From Lichtheimia corymbifera B2541 (lineage: Eukaryota; Mucoromycota; Mucoromycetes; Mucorales; Lichtheimiaceae): DNA of 64,000 bases. The notes beneath the pieces were generated by a model. It worked only from the letters and a program-made list of their open reading frames with translations, was not told where the DNA came from and ran no database searches. Position 1 is the stretch's first letter; each line of letters opens with the position of its first letter. The stretch is taken from NCBI GenBank assembly GCA_000697475.1, contig JNEU01001143.1, positions 1 to 64,000 of the forward strand, in the 5' to 3' direction. The translations under genes and the position numbers were made by a program. Of the stretch, positions 44,639 to 56,392 are shown in pieces.

Positions 44639-46629
44639 CTTGCACACAGACAAATGGAGCCACTCATCGTCTGTGCGGATTGCAAAGTCAATTCATTGCC
44701 CCCCTTTTTTTGTTCTCGGTCATCGCTTACTCGTTCTTTTTACATCCAACATCGGGCGATACACACTCTTATGCCCTGTTACCCCGTTTGGGTAAACCCC
44801 CCATCTCTGACCACTTGCTCCACCTGAATAATCTGGAGTAAAATAGGAGAGGAGGGCAAAGCAAGGACGTTTTGGTGGGAAGAAGGATATGATCAGTACA
44901 AGAACAAGCATGGCTATCCCGCTTTTATGCAAGTAATAATGCACTTATCTCCGGGATAAGGTGTATGCTTTATGAAAAGAGCACGCATCTCACCTGCAGC
45001 CGCATACAATACATACAGAGTGCAACACCCATTCGCTAAATTTATAGCAAAACCCTGAGCTGTTTGCTATGCAGCATGATGCCATATACGATAATAAAGG
45101 TGTTTCCTCATTTCATCATCCCATTAATATTGAACCACGAGCCTGATAATAAGCGCGCACTAACATAGCAATTATGGGTCATTAAGCGTAGAGCATTATA
45201 GTATCCTCAGCCTCCTTCGATGTTGCTGGTGAACGAGTCTTATCGCTGATAGAGATAGGCTCTCCTTGTGGACTCTTGGTTTGGAGTGGCACTCGTACAC
45301 ATGTACACACCCAAACAATGAGCATCGGCATTGTGGTTTCCTGATATGGATTATCAACAGCATGTATCACGCTCGCGTGTTTTAGATGAAATGCACCCCA
45401 CCTAATATGCACATGAAGCATGCATCTCTCTTTTAACCCGACTCCCTGGGACACACTCCTCTACATCCCTTATTTTTATCATCCTCATAGAGCTCTCTGC
45501 TCTTTGGACCAATAATATTGGCGATATTTTGATCCAAGAAATTGTCTCATATGCATTGGATCTATGACTATATACTGTGTTTGGTTTCATATCCTCAATT
45601 GGCATCATTGTGTTAATGAACCGGATATGCATTCTCTTTGAAAGAGATGATTGATGGCGTTTAAAGCAGAAATCAACATTATTACATCGATCGACAAACC
45701 CAGTAATACCATTGTACATACGTAGCATATGGGGAGGTTGACCTATTATGTATGTAGGGAAACAATTCTCATTACACTTTTGTCATTGTGGAGAAGACTC
45801 TAACGAGACTATCATCCATTAGGAGATCATCTTTGTATAGAAAAAGAACGAGGATGACTATAGATAAGGCATTCTCAGTATGGTTCCCTTCTCATCATCT
45901 ATATAGGTATTACTAGGAGAGAACTCGCTTGGTCTCCATCGTCACCATATTATAGGATGCCCTTTTTCTCCTTCAAACGCTCGTACTTGAATAAAACAGA
46001 ACAATGGAGCCCGCCCCCTTGGAAGCGAGATTCAAGAGACAACCAGCACGGATGGATTATATATCGGATGAGTCGACCGAAAGTCAGGGTGTGTGTGTGT
46101 TTGTGGAGGTTGGGGGTGGGCGGGTGGGGAAGGGGAACAAAAAAAGCAAGGGATTGTGAAAGGCAAGTGCAGTGGAAACGACAAATGATGACGACGCGGA
46201 AAAGTGGATGCAAAAGGTATCACGCACCACCACCCACCATTAACATCACCATGACGCGCTGCATCATGCATTAACAGCACGCTGCTTTAATAACACTCTC
46301 TTACTGCTTTGTAGTATAGGTAATACATCATCCCTTGCATCATGCTACTTACACGACACCCACCACGCTTTATGCACATCAAATGAGAAGAACAATAATC
46401 AACAACGCCCTACATACATATAGCAGATGATGAAGAGAGATGACTTCTCCTCTCCTCCTCCTCAGCAGGTTTGTGTACAAGCATCCCATATCATTCTCCC
46501 ATGTATTCAAGATAATTGATGTAATAAGCAAGCATGGCTTTTTTTGCTGCTGTTGCTATTGCACTGCTGTATTTATTATATAGCTGGTAATGTATATGGA
46601 TCATCAGAGTAAATTTCATGTTGCATGAA
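44639..46629. other. Long intergenic region, no supported gene
   Basis: About 2 kb. Two overlapping minus frames (45182-45454 and 45402-45728) and a plus frame (45957-46274) are open but show no domain or splice logic that I can defend. A GT/GGT-rich strip lies at 46080-46135. Confidence 0.45.
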
Positions 46630-47275
46630 TTAGATGAGCTGAGTCGAAAAGAAAGCAGCGGCCACCAGGACACCGGCAGTGCTAATCCATTGGGCGGCAC
46701 CAACATGGAACCTAAACGTGTGTAATATAGATAGGGTGATGATGATGATGGATCAGTATAAAAGAATAAAGACCACGGAGGCAAAGGATCATTGGGAGCT
46801 ACTAAAGGGCGTGGGGGGGAACAAGAGTAGGAGAAGATGATGATGATGATCATCACAAAACTTACATGGATGAACTTCCGGAGGTGTCATTATTGTCAGG
46901 ATTCGTTGTATCGGTATTCGAAGCCGATGGATGAGTAGTGGTGGTGACCGTTTCAGTGATAAGCTGAGTGAATGTCACTGTAGTTGTAGAGCCAGCACCA
47001 TCCGAAGGTGGGGGATAATATCCACCAGGTGGATAAGTGGGCACGGGCTGTGCACCAGGGCCATTGGGTGGATGCATGCTACCGACAGAGGAGGTAGGGG
47101 GGAATCCACCTTTACCTGCATCAGGCATCTTGTTCCAATCATCATAATCATCATCATCGTAATCATCATCATCATCGTCATCATCGTCGTCCCAGGAACC
47201 ACCAGCCATCACCTTGGTAGTAATAAGACCGATCAAAAAGAGGAGATACAAGCTAAGTTTGAGTGACAATTGCAT
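46630..47275 (-). CDS. Secreted Asp-rich, probably GPI-anchored surface protein
   Basis: Exons 46866-47275 and 46630-46711 (minus) give 163 aa. An unspliced reading would stop right after the GTAAGT donor; splicing restores a second hydrophobic end, which is why I prefer it. The N-terminal signal peptide is about 1-24 (LKLSLYLLFLIGLITT). Then come an Asp run (about 28-45, DDDDDDDDDD and further Asp/Tyr), a Pro/Gly/Tyr-rich stretch (TYPPGGYYPPP) and a Thr/Ser-rich segment, likely O-glycosylated. The C-terminal hydrophobic tail (GAAQWISTAGVLVAAAFF) follows small residues suitable as a GPI omega site. Location at the cell surface is inferred; function is unknown. Confidence 0.7.
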
Positions 47276-47756
47276 GTTGTTGTTGTTGTTGTTCTTGGTC
47301 GATCAAAAAGTAATCAAAAAGCACACAGACCATTCACCCAAGGTTGATCCCACCCAAACCTTATATATTATCTTTGTTCGGTTGATAGACGGCAAATAAG
47401 CTTCCTTGTTTATTTGAAATTGCACGCAAAAGGCGTTCTCTCGATGTGAATAGAATACAATATGCATTTTCGAATGGGTGTGTGTATAGATGTGTGCGTG
47501 CGTGCGTATTTGAGTACAAAGACAAATGCAATTCGGTATGTGTGTGTATCATTTTTTAGGGGGAAAGTGACCCATGGATGAAAATAGAAAAAAGAGGCGG
47601 CTTGAATCGGATGAAAGGGGTGTGCGTATGTGTGGGAGAAGAAAAGGAGATACGATAAGAGATATGTATGCTATTATGTTCAAAGAGTACTGAAGAGACG
47701 AATGGGAAAACCAACTGATCAGAAAACAAGTGGAATGGTGGTGCTCCCCCTTTGTT
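47276..47756. promoter_or_regulatory. Promoter of the Asp-rich protein gene and 3' region of malic enzyme
   Basis: A TATA element (tatataagg on the minus strand, 47359-47367) lies about 85-92 bp before the ATG at 47275. The rest holds no gene. Confidence 0.5.
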
Positions 47757-49914
47757 CTAGTGAGGAGGCAAGCTGAAATGACCGTGGTGGTTGGGATCCC
47801 ACATGTGTTTTTCTACAAACGCCATGAGCTCGTCTTGGGTGCCATGTTGGACAATGTGGACTAGATCGTGTTGTTGTGCAAGACCTTCACTGACAGCTTG
47901 ACGACAAACAGCAGCTGCCACCAATGCAGATACAGGACGAATGCGGTTTAATGCCGGGTAAAGATCGCCTTGAGCAATTTCCTCGGGTTCAAGGGACGCC
48001 GCTAGACCCTTGGCAGCTTCATAGACCATGCTATCTGAAACGTGGCGTGCCTTTGCAATAATGGCGCCCAAGCCAAGTCCTGGGAAAATATACATGTTGT
48101 TGCCTTGTCCTGCATACTTGAGCTCACCCGATGGAAGCGTCACAGGAGGGAATGCGGTGCCTGATGCAAATAATACTTGATTGTTGGTATACTCCATGGC
48201 TTGTTGAAACGTGCACTCGGCATTGGTCATGGGATTTGACAAGGGAAACACAATAGGCAACTTGTTCAGGGTGGCCATTTTCTCAATTGCCTCCTTGGTA
48301 AATGTTTGGGGCTGGGCCGATAAGCCGATCAGACTAGATTACATGCACATCATCAGCTTACTTGACATTTGTACATACAAATAAAACAAAACAAAACTTA
48401 CGCTGTGGGTTTGGCATAGTCAATTACATCACATAACGTCTTGAATTGGGCTTGGTTATTATCGGATCGCGCAAAATATACCTTGTGTTGAGCAAGCTTG
48501 TCACCACGGTCAAGGGTAACGAGGCCTTTGCTGTCAACCAAGTAAAAGATCTTTTTCGCTTGTTCCTCGGTAAAGCCATGCTCACGCATAAAATAAGTGA
48601 GGATTTGTTTGGCAACTCCAATGGCAGATGAACCAGCACCGAAGAATATAATGCGATGATCACCGGGTTGGACACCGACCTTTTCTTGAGCCACACGCAC
48701 CGCATTCATAAAACCAGCAAGAATCACCGATCCAGTGCCTTGGATGTCATCATTGAAACAAAATGTCTTGTCCTGGTATTTTTCCAACAACCCGAAAGCC
48801 TATCAATATGTATGCAATCAGCTCACCATGCCCTTTCATATATGCCATTATATCTTTTCCATACGTGTTCGGATGAAAAGTCTTCAAATTGCACAAGAAT
48901 GTCAGGGAAAACTTCATACAAGCCTTGCATCACTTGATCCATGGCAGCATAAAACTATGTAGCATTATTATTAAGCGGATCAGCATGAATCTGCTATGGT
49001 TGCATACATACCTCGGCATCATTAGGGCGCTTTTGCTTGAGACCAAGATACAATGGGTCATTGAGATATCGTTCCGTGTTGGTACCAAAGTCAAGGATAA
49101 TGGGCAGGGTCTTGCGAGGATCAATACCTGCTGCACCACTGTATAATTGCAACTTGCCAATGGGAATACCGATGCCACCCATACCCAGATCACCGAGACC
49201 AAGGATTCGGGAACCATCCGTAATCACTGTGATATCAGGGGAAGATACGGATCCATCTGCAGAACGTCGATAGTTTTGAAGGATTTCCTTGATATGGGGC
49301 AGGTCATGGATAGTGATATACAAGCCATCAGCAGCACCTTGAGACAAAAAAATGAGATCACGACATGTAGCATTTTTCTTTTCACTTACCAGGTGGTCCA
49401 AGGAAGGGATAAATGTTGGAATATTCGACACAGGCCTCACCCACAGTGGGAGTGTAAATGATTGGAGCAATTTCCTAGATGAGAATAATGTGAGCATTCC
49501 GGGTACCAATGTATTCATTGTTACATACCTTGAGCTCATCACAAACAAGCTTGTAAAACAAGCGAATGTTGGTATTACGTAATTGTGCCATAAAGATGTA
49601 CTTGTCGAGAGAAGTAGTCTTTGATCTCAAGTATCGTAGAGCACGTGTCTTTTGCATCTCAAGGTCTTCAACAGCCACAGGAATATAACCATGCAAGCCA
49701 AGATGAATGCGTGATTCGGTGTCAAGTGCTGTGCCTAAACGTGATCCCGTGTATGTGTAAGAGATACAGGTTGAAACGACTTGATATTGCATCATCATCA
49801 TTTACCTTGATTATAATATGGCGAAATGGCAATGTGATGGCGAGGCTTATGATGGGTCTTGCCATTTGCGGTGTGATGGATCTGTTGTTGTTGTTGTTCT
49901 TCGACGACAGGCAT
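47757..49914 (-). CDS. Malic enzyme (malate dehydrogenase, oxaloacetate-decarboxylating)
   Basis: Oxidatively decarboxylates malate to pyruvate, giving NADPH or NADH. Exons (minus): 49806-49914, 49529-49734, 49390-49474, 49012-49337, 48865-48954, 48402-48799 and 47757-48333, giving 596 aa. Landmarks: IIYTPTVGEAC with the catalytic Tyr, TDGSRILGLGDLGMGGIGI (dinucleotide-fold region), FNDDIQGTG at 287-295 (metal ligands) and the Rossmann GAGSSAIGVA from 326. It then reads GLSAQPQTFTKEAIE and FPLSNPMTNAECT. No clear mitochondrial presequence: the N-terminus is Gln/His-rich, so it is probably cytosolic. Cofactor choice cannot be decided by eye. In oleaginous Mucoromycota, malic enzyme is thought to feed NADPH to lipid synthesis. 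Confidence 0.95.
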
Positions 49915-50288
49915 GATAGATTGCACGTACACAAGAATGGATGAATAAAAGGATGTTGAGGAAAGGATATAAACGTGACGACAATGGAGATGCTTTTATA
50001 TCTTTTACAGTGCGGGAGATCAAGGGATGTAAAAAGAGTTTATGTTCTTCCCACGAGGATGATGATGGGATGATTCGAGGAATGATGCACCTGGACCAGC
50101 GATGGATGGTTGGCACAAGTGGTTTATACAAGTCGACATGGTATGACTCTGACAAATAAGATGCGTTACCAGTGGTTCAATTAAAACTCCATCCATGATT
50201 GACATGTGGTCTTCAACAACTATGCACTGGTCCTTCACGCGCCGTCGCATGTAAATCACCAATTTATTTAGCCTGCTCCTTTCAACCA
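49915..50288. promoter_or_regulatory. Promoter of malic enzyme
   Basis: A TATA element (tataaaa on the minus strand, 49994-50000) lies 80-86 bp before the malic enzyme ATG. No gene is seen in the remainder. Confidence 0.5.
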
Positions 50289-51050
50289 CTATAAACCTTG
50301 TAAAAGCCCTTGTTGCAACCATTGAAATGTAACAAGAGCTTTATCAAACCACACCTTGTGCATTTTTGTTGTCTGGTGATGGTGTCGTGCATGATGGTTG
50401 CACGCATGACATACAACCCCATCATCATCATTATGGTGATCTGTGGCTGTCATCATACGGCAGCTGAGTTTGGCATCCGATGAGAGATTGGTTGCTTGAT
50501 GACACACCACCAGATCTTTCTTGCTGCTGCTGCTGCTGTTGCTACTACAAAGCGGTAGGTCGATGGTAGCACAATCTTCCGCGGGACGACATGGCCACTG
50601 TGTACATACTAATTTGACGCAAGACGGCAGGTCATGCAGCAGCACGGGTTCCGAGCTTGTGGTTTCAAAGCGTAGCACACCTTCTTTTGCATCAAAGCCT
50701 GCACACGACAACCGTGCTAGCGCAAGCCTACCTTCAGGATCGCCTTGGCATAATGCTACCATATAACTTGCCGGTGTATAAACAGCTAATTGCCATCGCT
50801 CTGCTTTTGCACGTGATAAAACCGCATAGCTGCAACAATCCGAAACGCTGTTGTCATCGTTATTATTATTGTTGTTGGTTTGTTGAAGAAGACGACACAG
50901 GTCAATTAGTCGCATGAATGAGAAAATGTACAAGATAATATCCAGAGGCAATGAATCATGATAATGACGATGTTGTCGCTGTGAACTTGTGATCAGCGGA
51001 TGGTTGCTGTAGTGTTCCTGGTGATGAGCTGGTGGTGGTGCATTGAACAT
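50289..51050 (-). CDS. F-box-like protein, unknown substrate
   Basis: 253 aa in one exon (minus), with the ATG at 51050. After a His/Gln-rich lead of about 30 residues, SLPLDIILYIFSFMRLIDLCRLLQ (about 33-56) fits an F-box (L-P-x-x-I-L-x-x-I-F-x-F-M), the Skp1-binding helix set. An Asn/Asp repeat tract follows, then SYAVLSRAKAERW, where an F-box often continues. The rest has several Cys and His but no LRR, WD or Kelch pattern, and two low-complexity tracts (Ser, and His-rich near the end). Likely an SCF adaptor; this is inferred from the F-box alone. Confidence 0.65.
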   Translation of the reverse strand: MFNAPPPAHHQEHYSNHPLITSSQRQHRHYHDSLPLDIILYIFSFMRLIDLCRLLQQTNNNNNNDDNSVSDCCSYAVLSRAKAERWQLAVYTPASYMVALCQGDPEGRLALARLSCAGFDAKEGVLRFETTSSEPVLLHDLPSCVKLVCTQWPCRPAEDCATIDLPLCSSNSSSSSKKDLVVCHQATNLSSDAKLSCRMMTATDHHNDDDGVVCHACNHHARHHHQTTKMHKVWFDKALVTFQWLQQGLLQGL

Positions 51051-52027
51051 GTTTGATGACGATGACTCTACTTTTGGCTTTCACAAAGAAAAGAGCCTTT
51101 TGTTGATTATTGTAGTGTAAATGTAGGTGGTAAAATTATCAGGTAAGATAAAGAGGGAAATGGTTCTTATTGCTATGATCGCTCATACAAAATTTGAATT
51201 ATGCATAAAGTGAGAGAAAGAGGACAAATCAAACGCGGCATGTGAGCAAATTGCAGACCCTTGTATGCGTGCCGATTCATCATCACCCAGTGAGAGGGGA
51301 GGGGGGGCTTATTCACATTTACCCTTGCCGTGGATATCCCCCTCCCTTCTTTATCACTGCTAGTACTCTATCAACATTGGAATGATCGTGTGGTAGAGCA
51401 CACGATAAGATCAGCTGCTTTGCTATTTTGAGGTGGAATAGCCAATGTTGGCGGATGGGTCATATTAATACACCTCTTGGACTTTTTGCTGTTCTTAGTC
51501 ATTTTCCATTCTTTGATTGCAAACCGATCTCCCCCCTCCCCATATTGATATATAAGCGGTACTCCATCCCACATTAAATTACGTACATACATGTCACTTG
51601 GCGTAAACAATGAAATGGATGTTAAATTGTACAATATCATAGACACTTCAAATGAAGAAAATGGCCCATTGTACCATCACCATTACTTGGATCAATTCCT
51701 TGTCTCCCACTATTCCAAAGCATTTATTTAATGCAGCAATCGATAGCTATCGGGCGCTTGACAAGGTGACATAGCTTTCACCACGAATCACCCGCCAATC
51801 AGAGGCCAACGCACAAAAATTTTGCACCTTTCAGTAAGACACTCTCTCTTTCTTTCTGCACTTTTGCTACAAGAAACAACAGGTGTGTGTCAGTCAACAC
51901 GTCCATTTCTTACTCTGCAGCACATGCACTCCATCGCACTATCAACAATGGCGTCTGCATTGCTTTCAAACAGCTTGACTCACATACGCGTCCCATGTCG
52001 CTTTTTATCCGCATTACCAACAGCAGA
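51051..52027. promoter_or_regulatory. Divergent promoter region, F-box gene and NAC beta
   Basis: About 1 kb. The NAC beta leader appears to start near 51840 (CT-rich tract at 51842-51862). It contains a short upstream ORF (ATG 51948) whose stop overlaps the NAC beta ATG. No other gene is seen; the minus frame 51371-51646 has no motif. Confidence 0.5.
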
Positions 52028-52764
52028 ATGAACAACAACGATAAGCTTTCCAAGCTCCAAGCTCAGGTCCGTATTGGTGGCAAGGGTAGGTTTTCTTTAT
52101 ATATAAACGAGGATATGGATACGAAAACAGGGATGGTTGTGCTCATATGGATCATGATTTTCAGGTACTCCCCGTCGTAAGATGAAGAAGACCACCAAGT
52201 CCTCTGCTGGTGCTGATGACCGCAAGCTCCAAAGTGCTCTTCAAAAGCTTGGTGTTCAACCCCTTGGTGGCATTGAGGAAGTTAACATGTTCAAGGAGGA
52301 TGGCAAGGTTATTCACTTTGGTGCTCCCCGTGGTATGTATCATTGCTATGGAAACTGCGCACACACCACAACATTCTGACAACCCATGTTGTATATATAT
52401 AGTCCAAGCTGCTGTTAACTCTAACACCTTTGCCATCCATGGCCGCTCTGTTGAGAAGGAGTTGACCGAGTTGGGTAAGTGTCATTGTGATATGGGAGAG
52501 AAAGAGAAGAATCAAGACCATTCATGCTAATAGGGAAAGGGGGTGTTGGTTGATTGACTGATTCTAGTTCCTGGTATTTTGAGCCAATTGGGTCCTGACT
52601 CTTTGGCCAGCTTGCGCAAGCTTGCTGAGGCTTACACTGCTGCTCAAGGTGGTGCTGGTGCCGCCGGTGAGGGTGATGACGATGACGAGATCCCTGATTT
52701 GGTCGAGAGCTTTGATAAGGCTGAAATCCAAGAAGAGAAGAAGGAGGAAGAAACCAAGGCCTAA
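52028..52764 (+). CDS. EGD1: Nascent polypeptide-associated complex subunit beta (BTF3/Egd1)
   Basis: Forms the ribosome-bound NAC heterodimer that shields nascent chains. Exons 52028-52085, 52165-52332, 52403-52474 and 52568-52764 give 164 aa. Start: [20 protein letters not shown] is the ribosome-binding RRKxxKK-type N-terminus. The NAC domain follows ([22 protein letters not shown] to ALHF-like VIHFGAP and [12 protein letters not shown]). The tail is Ala/Gly then acidic ([13 protein letters not shown]). A longer in-frame start at 51995 would add 11 residues, but the family N-terminus favours 52028. Confidence 0.96.
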
Positions 52765-52801
52765 AATGGAGCCAAGAATTTAGGGTTCTTTATCTGAGGA
52801 C

Positions 52802-52807
52802 AATAAA
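52802..52807 (+). terminator. Poly(A) signal of NAC beta
   Basis: AATAAA 38 nt after the stop codon. Confidence 0.6.
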
Positions 52808-53341
52808 AGCATCATGTATAACAATGTATTTCTTTCTTTTTGCATAAATCAACTTGACTGCTGGTTCATAATCAACACACGCACGTTGTGCTTATTATAT
52901 CTCCCCCACCCCCTTTGTGAGCCAATTAACTGCAAAATGAGCATCAGCCGATCAGCAATCAAATCAGGCAACACAAAAGCAAAGTTGATGTTGGGATACA
53001 CGAGAGAGAGATAATGGGCTGCTGCATGGATGGCAACAAGGGAGCCAGGAGTAAACATTAGAAAATGTGCCGCTATTCTTGACCCATTGTGGTAGTAGTA
53101 GTAGTAGTTGCACTGCTGATGAATATAAAAGAACCGAGCAAGATACACATACACACATTTTTTCCTCATTCACATCTTCATTCCTCGTCTCTTTTATTCT
53201 TTACAAACACACTCGGAATCAATTTCCCCACCACCCCTTCCATTCCTTTAGAAAAGCACACATACACACACACACACATACACATACACACACATCATTC
53301 TATATTCACACGCACATACATACATTTGATCAATCACCATT
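52808..53341. other. Intergenic region with CA microsatellite
   Basis: About 0.53 kb with an (CA)n/(CATA)n tract at about 53257-53325 directly before the next ATG, and a tagtag run at 53095-53108. No gene is seen apart from the downstream small ORF. Confidence 0.5.
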
Positions 53342-53575
53342 ATGTTCAACAACTCTGGTCTCCTTGTCCTTCTTTCGCAACGATTTGGTCATATCTCATC
53401 CAATCGCCATTCTCGACAATATCACCAACTAGAGGACGCCCGTCAATGGTTTTACTGCATGCAATGTGATGTTGGATTTGGCTCACGCGACAGACATGAA
53501 TGGCACCTTCAAGTATGTCCAGCAACCAGAAGATGCCGAAAACAGCAATTGCTTTCTCCTTCATGCTGCAAATAG
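53342..53575 (+). CDS. 77-residue protein with a single C2HC zinc finger
   Basis: One exon. Residues about 37-61 contain WFYCMQCDVGFGSRDRHEWHLQVC: C-x2-C, then x12 to H, then x3 to C, plus an extra His three residues earlier. This is a C2H2-type finger pattern with Cys as the last ligand. The rest is basic and Ser/Gln-rich. The finger is more ordered than chance would give in a short frame, and the frame begins just after a CA-rich leader. I do not recognise a family. It may be a small DNA-binding or adaptor protein, or the end exon of a larger gene. Confidence 0.5.
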   Translation: MFNNSGLLVLLSQRFGHISSNRHSRQYHQLEDARQWFYCMQCDVGFGSRDRHEWHLQVCPATRRCRKQQLLSPSCCK

Positions 53576-53953
53576 AAACAATCCCACCCTCAGCCAATGA
53601 AACAGTACCTATATACACCTTCCCTTTGACCAGATTAGAGCCCTTCAATCCACACGTTGTTGCATAGAAATCCTTTATTATGATCCCTTTCTTTTTTTTT
53701 CCTGTAATAGAACGTGCATACAGTCATCATGATGATATACCATATTCTGTGTGTGTGTGTTGAATGGAGGAAAATTGTGCTAGTAATAATATATAGAACA
53801 ATACAATTAAGGTAGAAACAACAAAAAGAGCAGAACATGATTACGGTGTTGTGACGCATTCGGGCAAAACAATCTCTTGCCTACATATGTATGCCGTGCT
53901 CCAGACACCAGTTGTAGAGTGAATACTGATCGGATTTACGCACCATTATATGA
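53576..53953. other. Short convergent intergenic region
   Basis: 378 bp between convergent genes. No gene is seen. Confidence 0.5.
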
Positions 53954-54320
53954 TCACGAGGTAGTGGTGAGATATTGGATGGTGGTAACTGGGGTATTAG
54001 GTGGCGATGGCAGGAGACCGTCAATGCACGTGGATGTGGGTGAAAGAGGTGGTAGTTGTATATCATTGTCATTGTCGTGGTGGGTGATGGTAACGCTATT
54101 ATCGGCAGCCATCGTCTTGGGTGATATGGGAGGCGAGGATGGTTGCTGTGGCACTATGGATGATGGTGCATCCTTGAGGCGACATTGCTCTGAGCAATAA
54201 AGCTGTGTAGGGAGTGAGATGCTTGTTCTGCAAGGTTATCAACCACCCCCTCAGTTCTATTATTATTACCTGATCATCGGTAACATGAACATCGCATACA
54301 ATACACCACTGCAGATCCAT
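53954..54320 (-). CDS. Ecl1/2/3-family zinc-binding protein
   Basis: Exons 54270-54320 and 53954-54202 (minus) give 99 aa. The N-terminus reads DLQWCIVCDVHV, then LYCSEQCRLKD across the splice joint: four Cys in a C-x2-C ... C-x3-C layout at residues 6-25. This is the hallmark of the small fungal Ecl1/Ecl2/Ecl3 proteins (extenders of chronological lifespan in fission yeast), which bind zinc and respond to nutrient starvation. The rest is Ser/Pro/Thr-rich and disordered, as in the family. The first intron splits the two Cys pairs, so an unspliced reading would miss the finger. Confidence 0.75.
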
Positions 54321-55409
54321 GGTTCTTAATGAGTGAAGAATAAGGAGGATATGGATTGCTGGCCCGGTGGTGATTTAAATAGTTGTGCAGCGTCGAGGGG
54401 CAACATCAACCCTAGCCTATTTTTGTCAACGTGGCAGAACCATCCATCGCCATTGCACCTGTTCTTTGCAATGTCGGCCAATCATTTGCTTGTTTGAAAC
54501 AGATGGGGCCCAAGTTTGCCGATATTTAACCCATGCCAAGTCAACACTATGCGGTCATGCATGGAAAAAACTTTGGTTCGCAATCTCACCTGTATGTAGC
54601 TCATCCACCCTACAATAAGCCATTGTCATCCCTGTTTTAGACGCATCATGGCAAAGAATGCCATGTGCAGCCCTAGTTTCTCTTTAGGAGTTAGGAAACT
54701 TTACAGCCAAATGTAGCTATTGTGCCTTGTAAGGAACGTGAGATTCTAGACATTCTTCTCTATTCTACTACCAAAACACAAGTTTCGTTGTCGTATGGAA
54801 TTTAGTCGCGTGATGTGTCTGCATGGACGAAACTACGTGCCAAGGATACAGCGAACAAGGGAGTCCAGACTTTGGATCATTATTCATGCCGCCAATTTTA
54901 TTTATAGCTCAAAAGTACACAATTGACAGATCGCCATCACGCACTGATATCATATATCATGTGGGCCGTGTCGCCAAGTTATACCAGGTTTGACTCGGAT
55001 TGAGCCCCACACCCCATTTATCATCACCCAGGTTGTTGCTTGGCGTAAGCCGCTTTGCTCGGTTTCTCAACATCACATCGGATTTCAAGAACAAGTTTCA
55101 AATCTACTCTATGCATGGATACATACGAACAATATCAAAGCCTCTTATATGACAAGAACAAGAACGTTGTCAGTTCCTGCGAAGATGAAGTATACTGCCG
55201 ATTTCTTTGGGAAAAATTAGTGGTCTCATTTGCTCGCTTCCCTCGAAGGGTTCTGGTCGAATGGGCGATCACTTTGGTTTTGAAGCAATGCTTACGAAAC
55301 TCTTATAAAATGACATTACAGAAGACATCCTTTGGTATCCATATTCACATAGATAGGCTACCTCTGTAATGGAGTTACGTTAATGGCAGCTTCACCTTCC
55401 AGGCACTCA
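54321..55409. other. Gene-poor region
   Basis: About 1.1 kb with only short frames. One plus frame (55055-55369) is fairly protein-like but unrecognised, and it leads into the dispersed repeat copy. Confidence 0.4.
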
Positions 55410-56080
55410 ACTCAGTTAAATCCCGCAATTATCCCACCACCAGAGAGTATCGTCTCTTCCACCCATTCTCAACTGTTGCCCCATTCAAGTACAATTACCG
55501 CCTGCGAACGATTGTCCTGCTCCGACCCATCATGTCATTGCTACAACTGTCTTGATCCTATTGTCTTTGACTGAATGGCAAGTTCTATGGCGTGTACTCC
55601 CCACTACAGCAACACTCGCATTCCTTGACACTGCACGTTCCCTTGTACACTCTTCTGCCACAACCAATCGTAACAGCAGCTGCCATTAGCAAGGCCTTAC
55701 TCCGTTGTCTTAAGCTACTTGCAGCAACCTGGCTTACAGTCATAGTTTACGTGAACAGCAGATAGCCATTGTATAGAAGCAGCTTTATTTACTATAGCAA
55801 CTTGTTGCAATACATACGACTTCTTATGGACATATGGATATGGATCTGGGCATTACTTTGGTATATGGGATGGAAGGAATTGGCTTAGTTGGGGATTTTA
55901 AGGGGAGGTTGCAAAGTACGTGCTCTTGGCGCTGTGTCCATTGTCAACATGGTTCATTTTGCATCATGACATATCCTACGAGATCGGTCATCCTATTCCA
56001 TGGTAGCAACAATCATCATCCGGTTCTACAACTTCCATCATCATCATCATCCGACACCCTTTGCACACAACTCGCCACCA
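55410..56080 (+). repeat. Dispersed repeat, copy B
   Basis: Counterpart of 3500-4230 in the same orientation, roughly 75-80 percent identical by eye in its best blocks. The Cys-containing frame of copy A is shared up to the stop codon at 55572-55574 and then broken, so copy B is the more decayed. Confidence 0.65.
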
Positions 56081-56392
56081 ACAACCACGTGCATCCATCC
56101 GCACAATTATCTTCCCTTCCAATTCTACTCCTACTAGGAAAGGGAAAACGGATAACATGAGCTGATGACGAGAGAATGGATAAAATGAGGATGCAAGATA
56201 AGAACACTTGATGTTAAAAGATACAATTCAGAGCGAGTCAACAAGTTGAGATAAAGACTAACAAGGACATCTTTCGCATGATATAATGGATTTTGGATTT
56301 GATGGCACACGAATGGATGGATGGCGTTTAGCAAGAACAGTATGCAACCATCCTCCATTGATCAAGGATGCCATGAGTGGCGTGTAACACTC
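56081..56392. other. Intergenic sequence
   Basis: No gene, RNA or repeat is recognised here. Confidence 0.4.
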
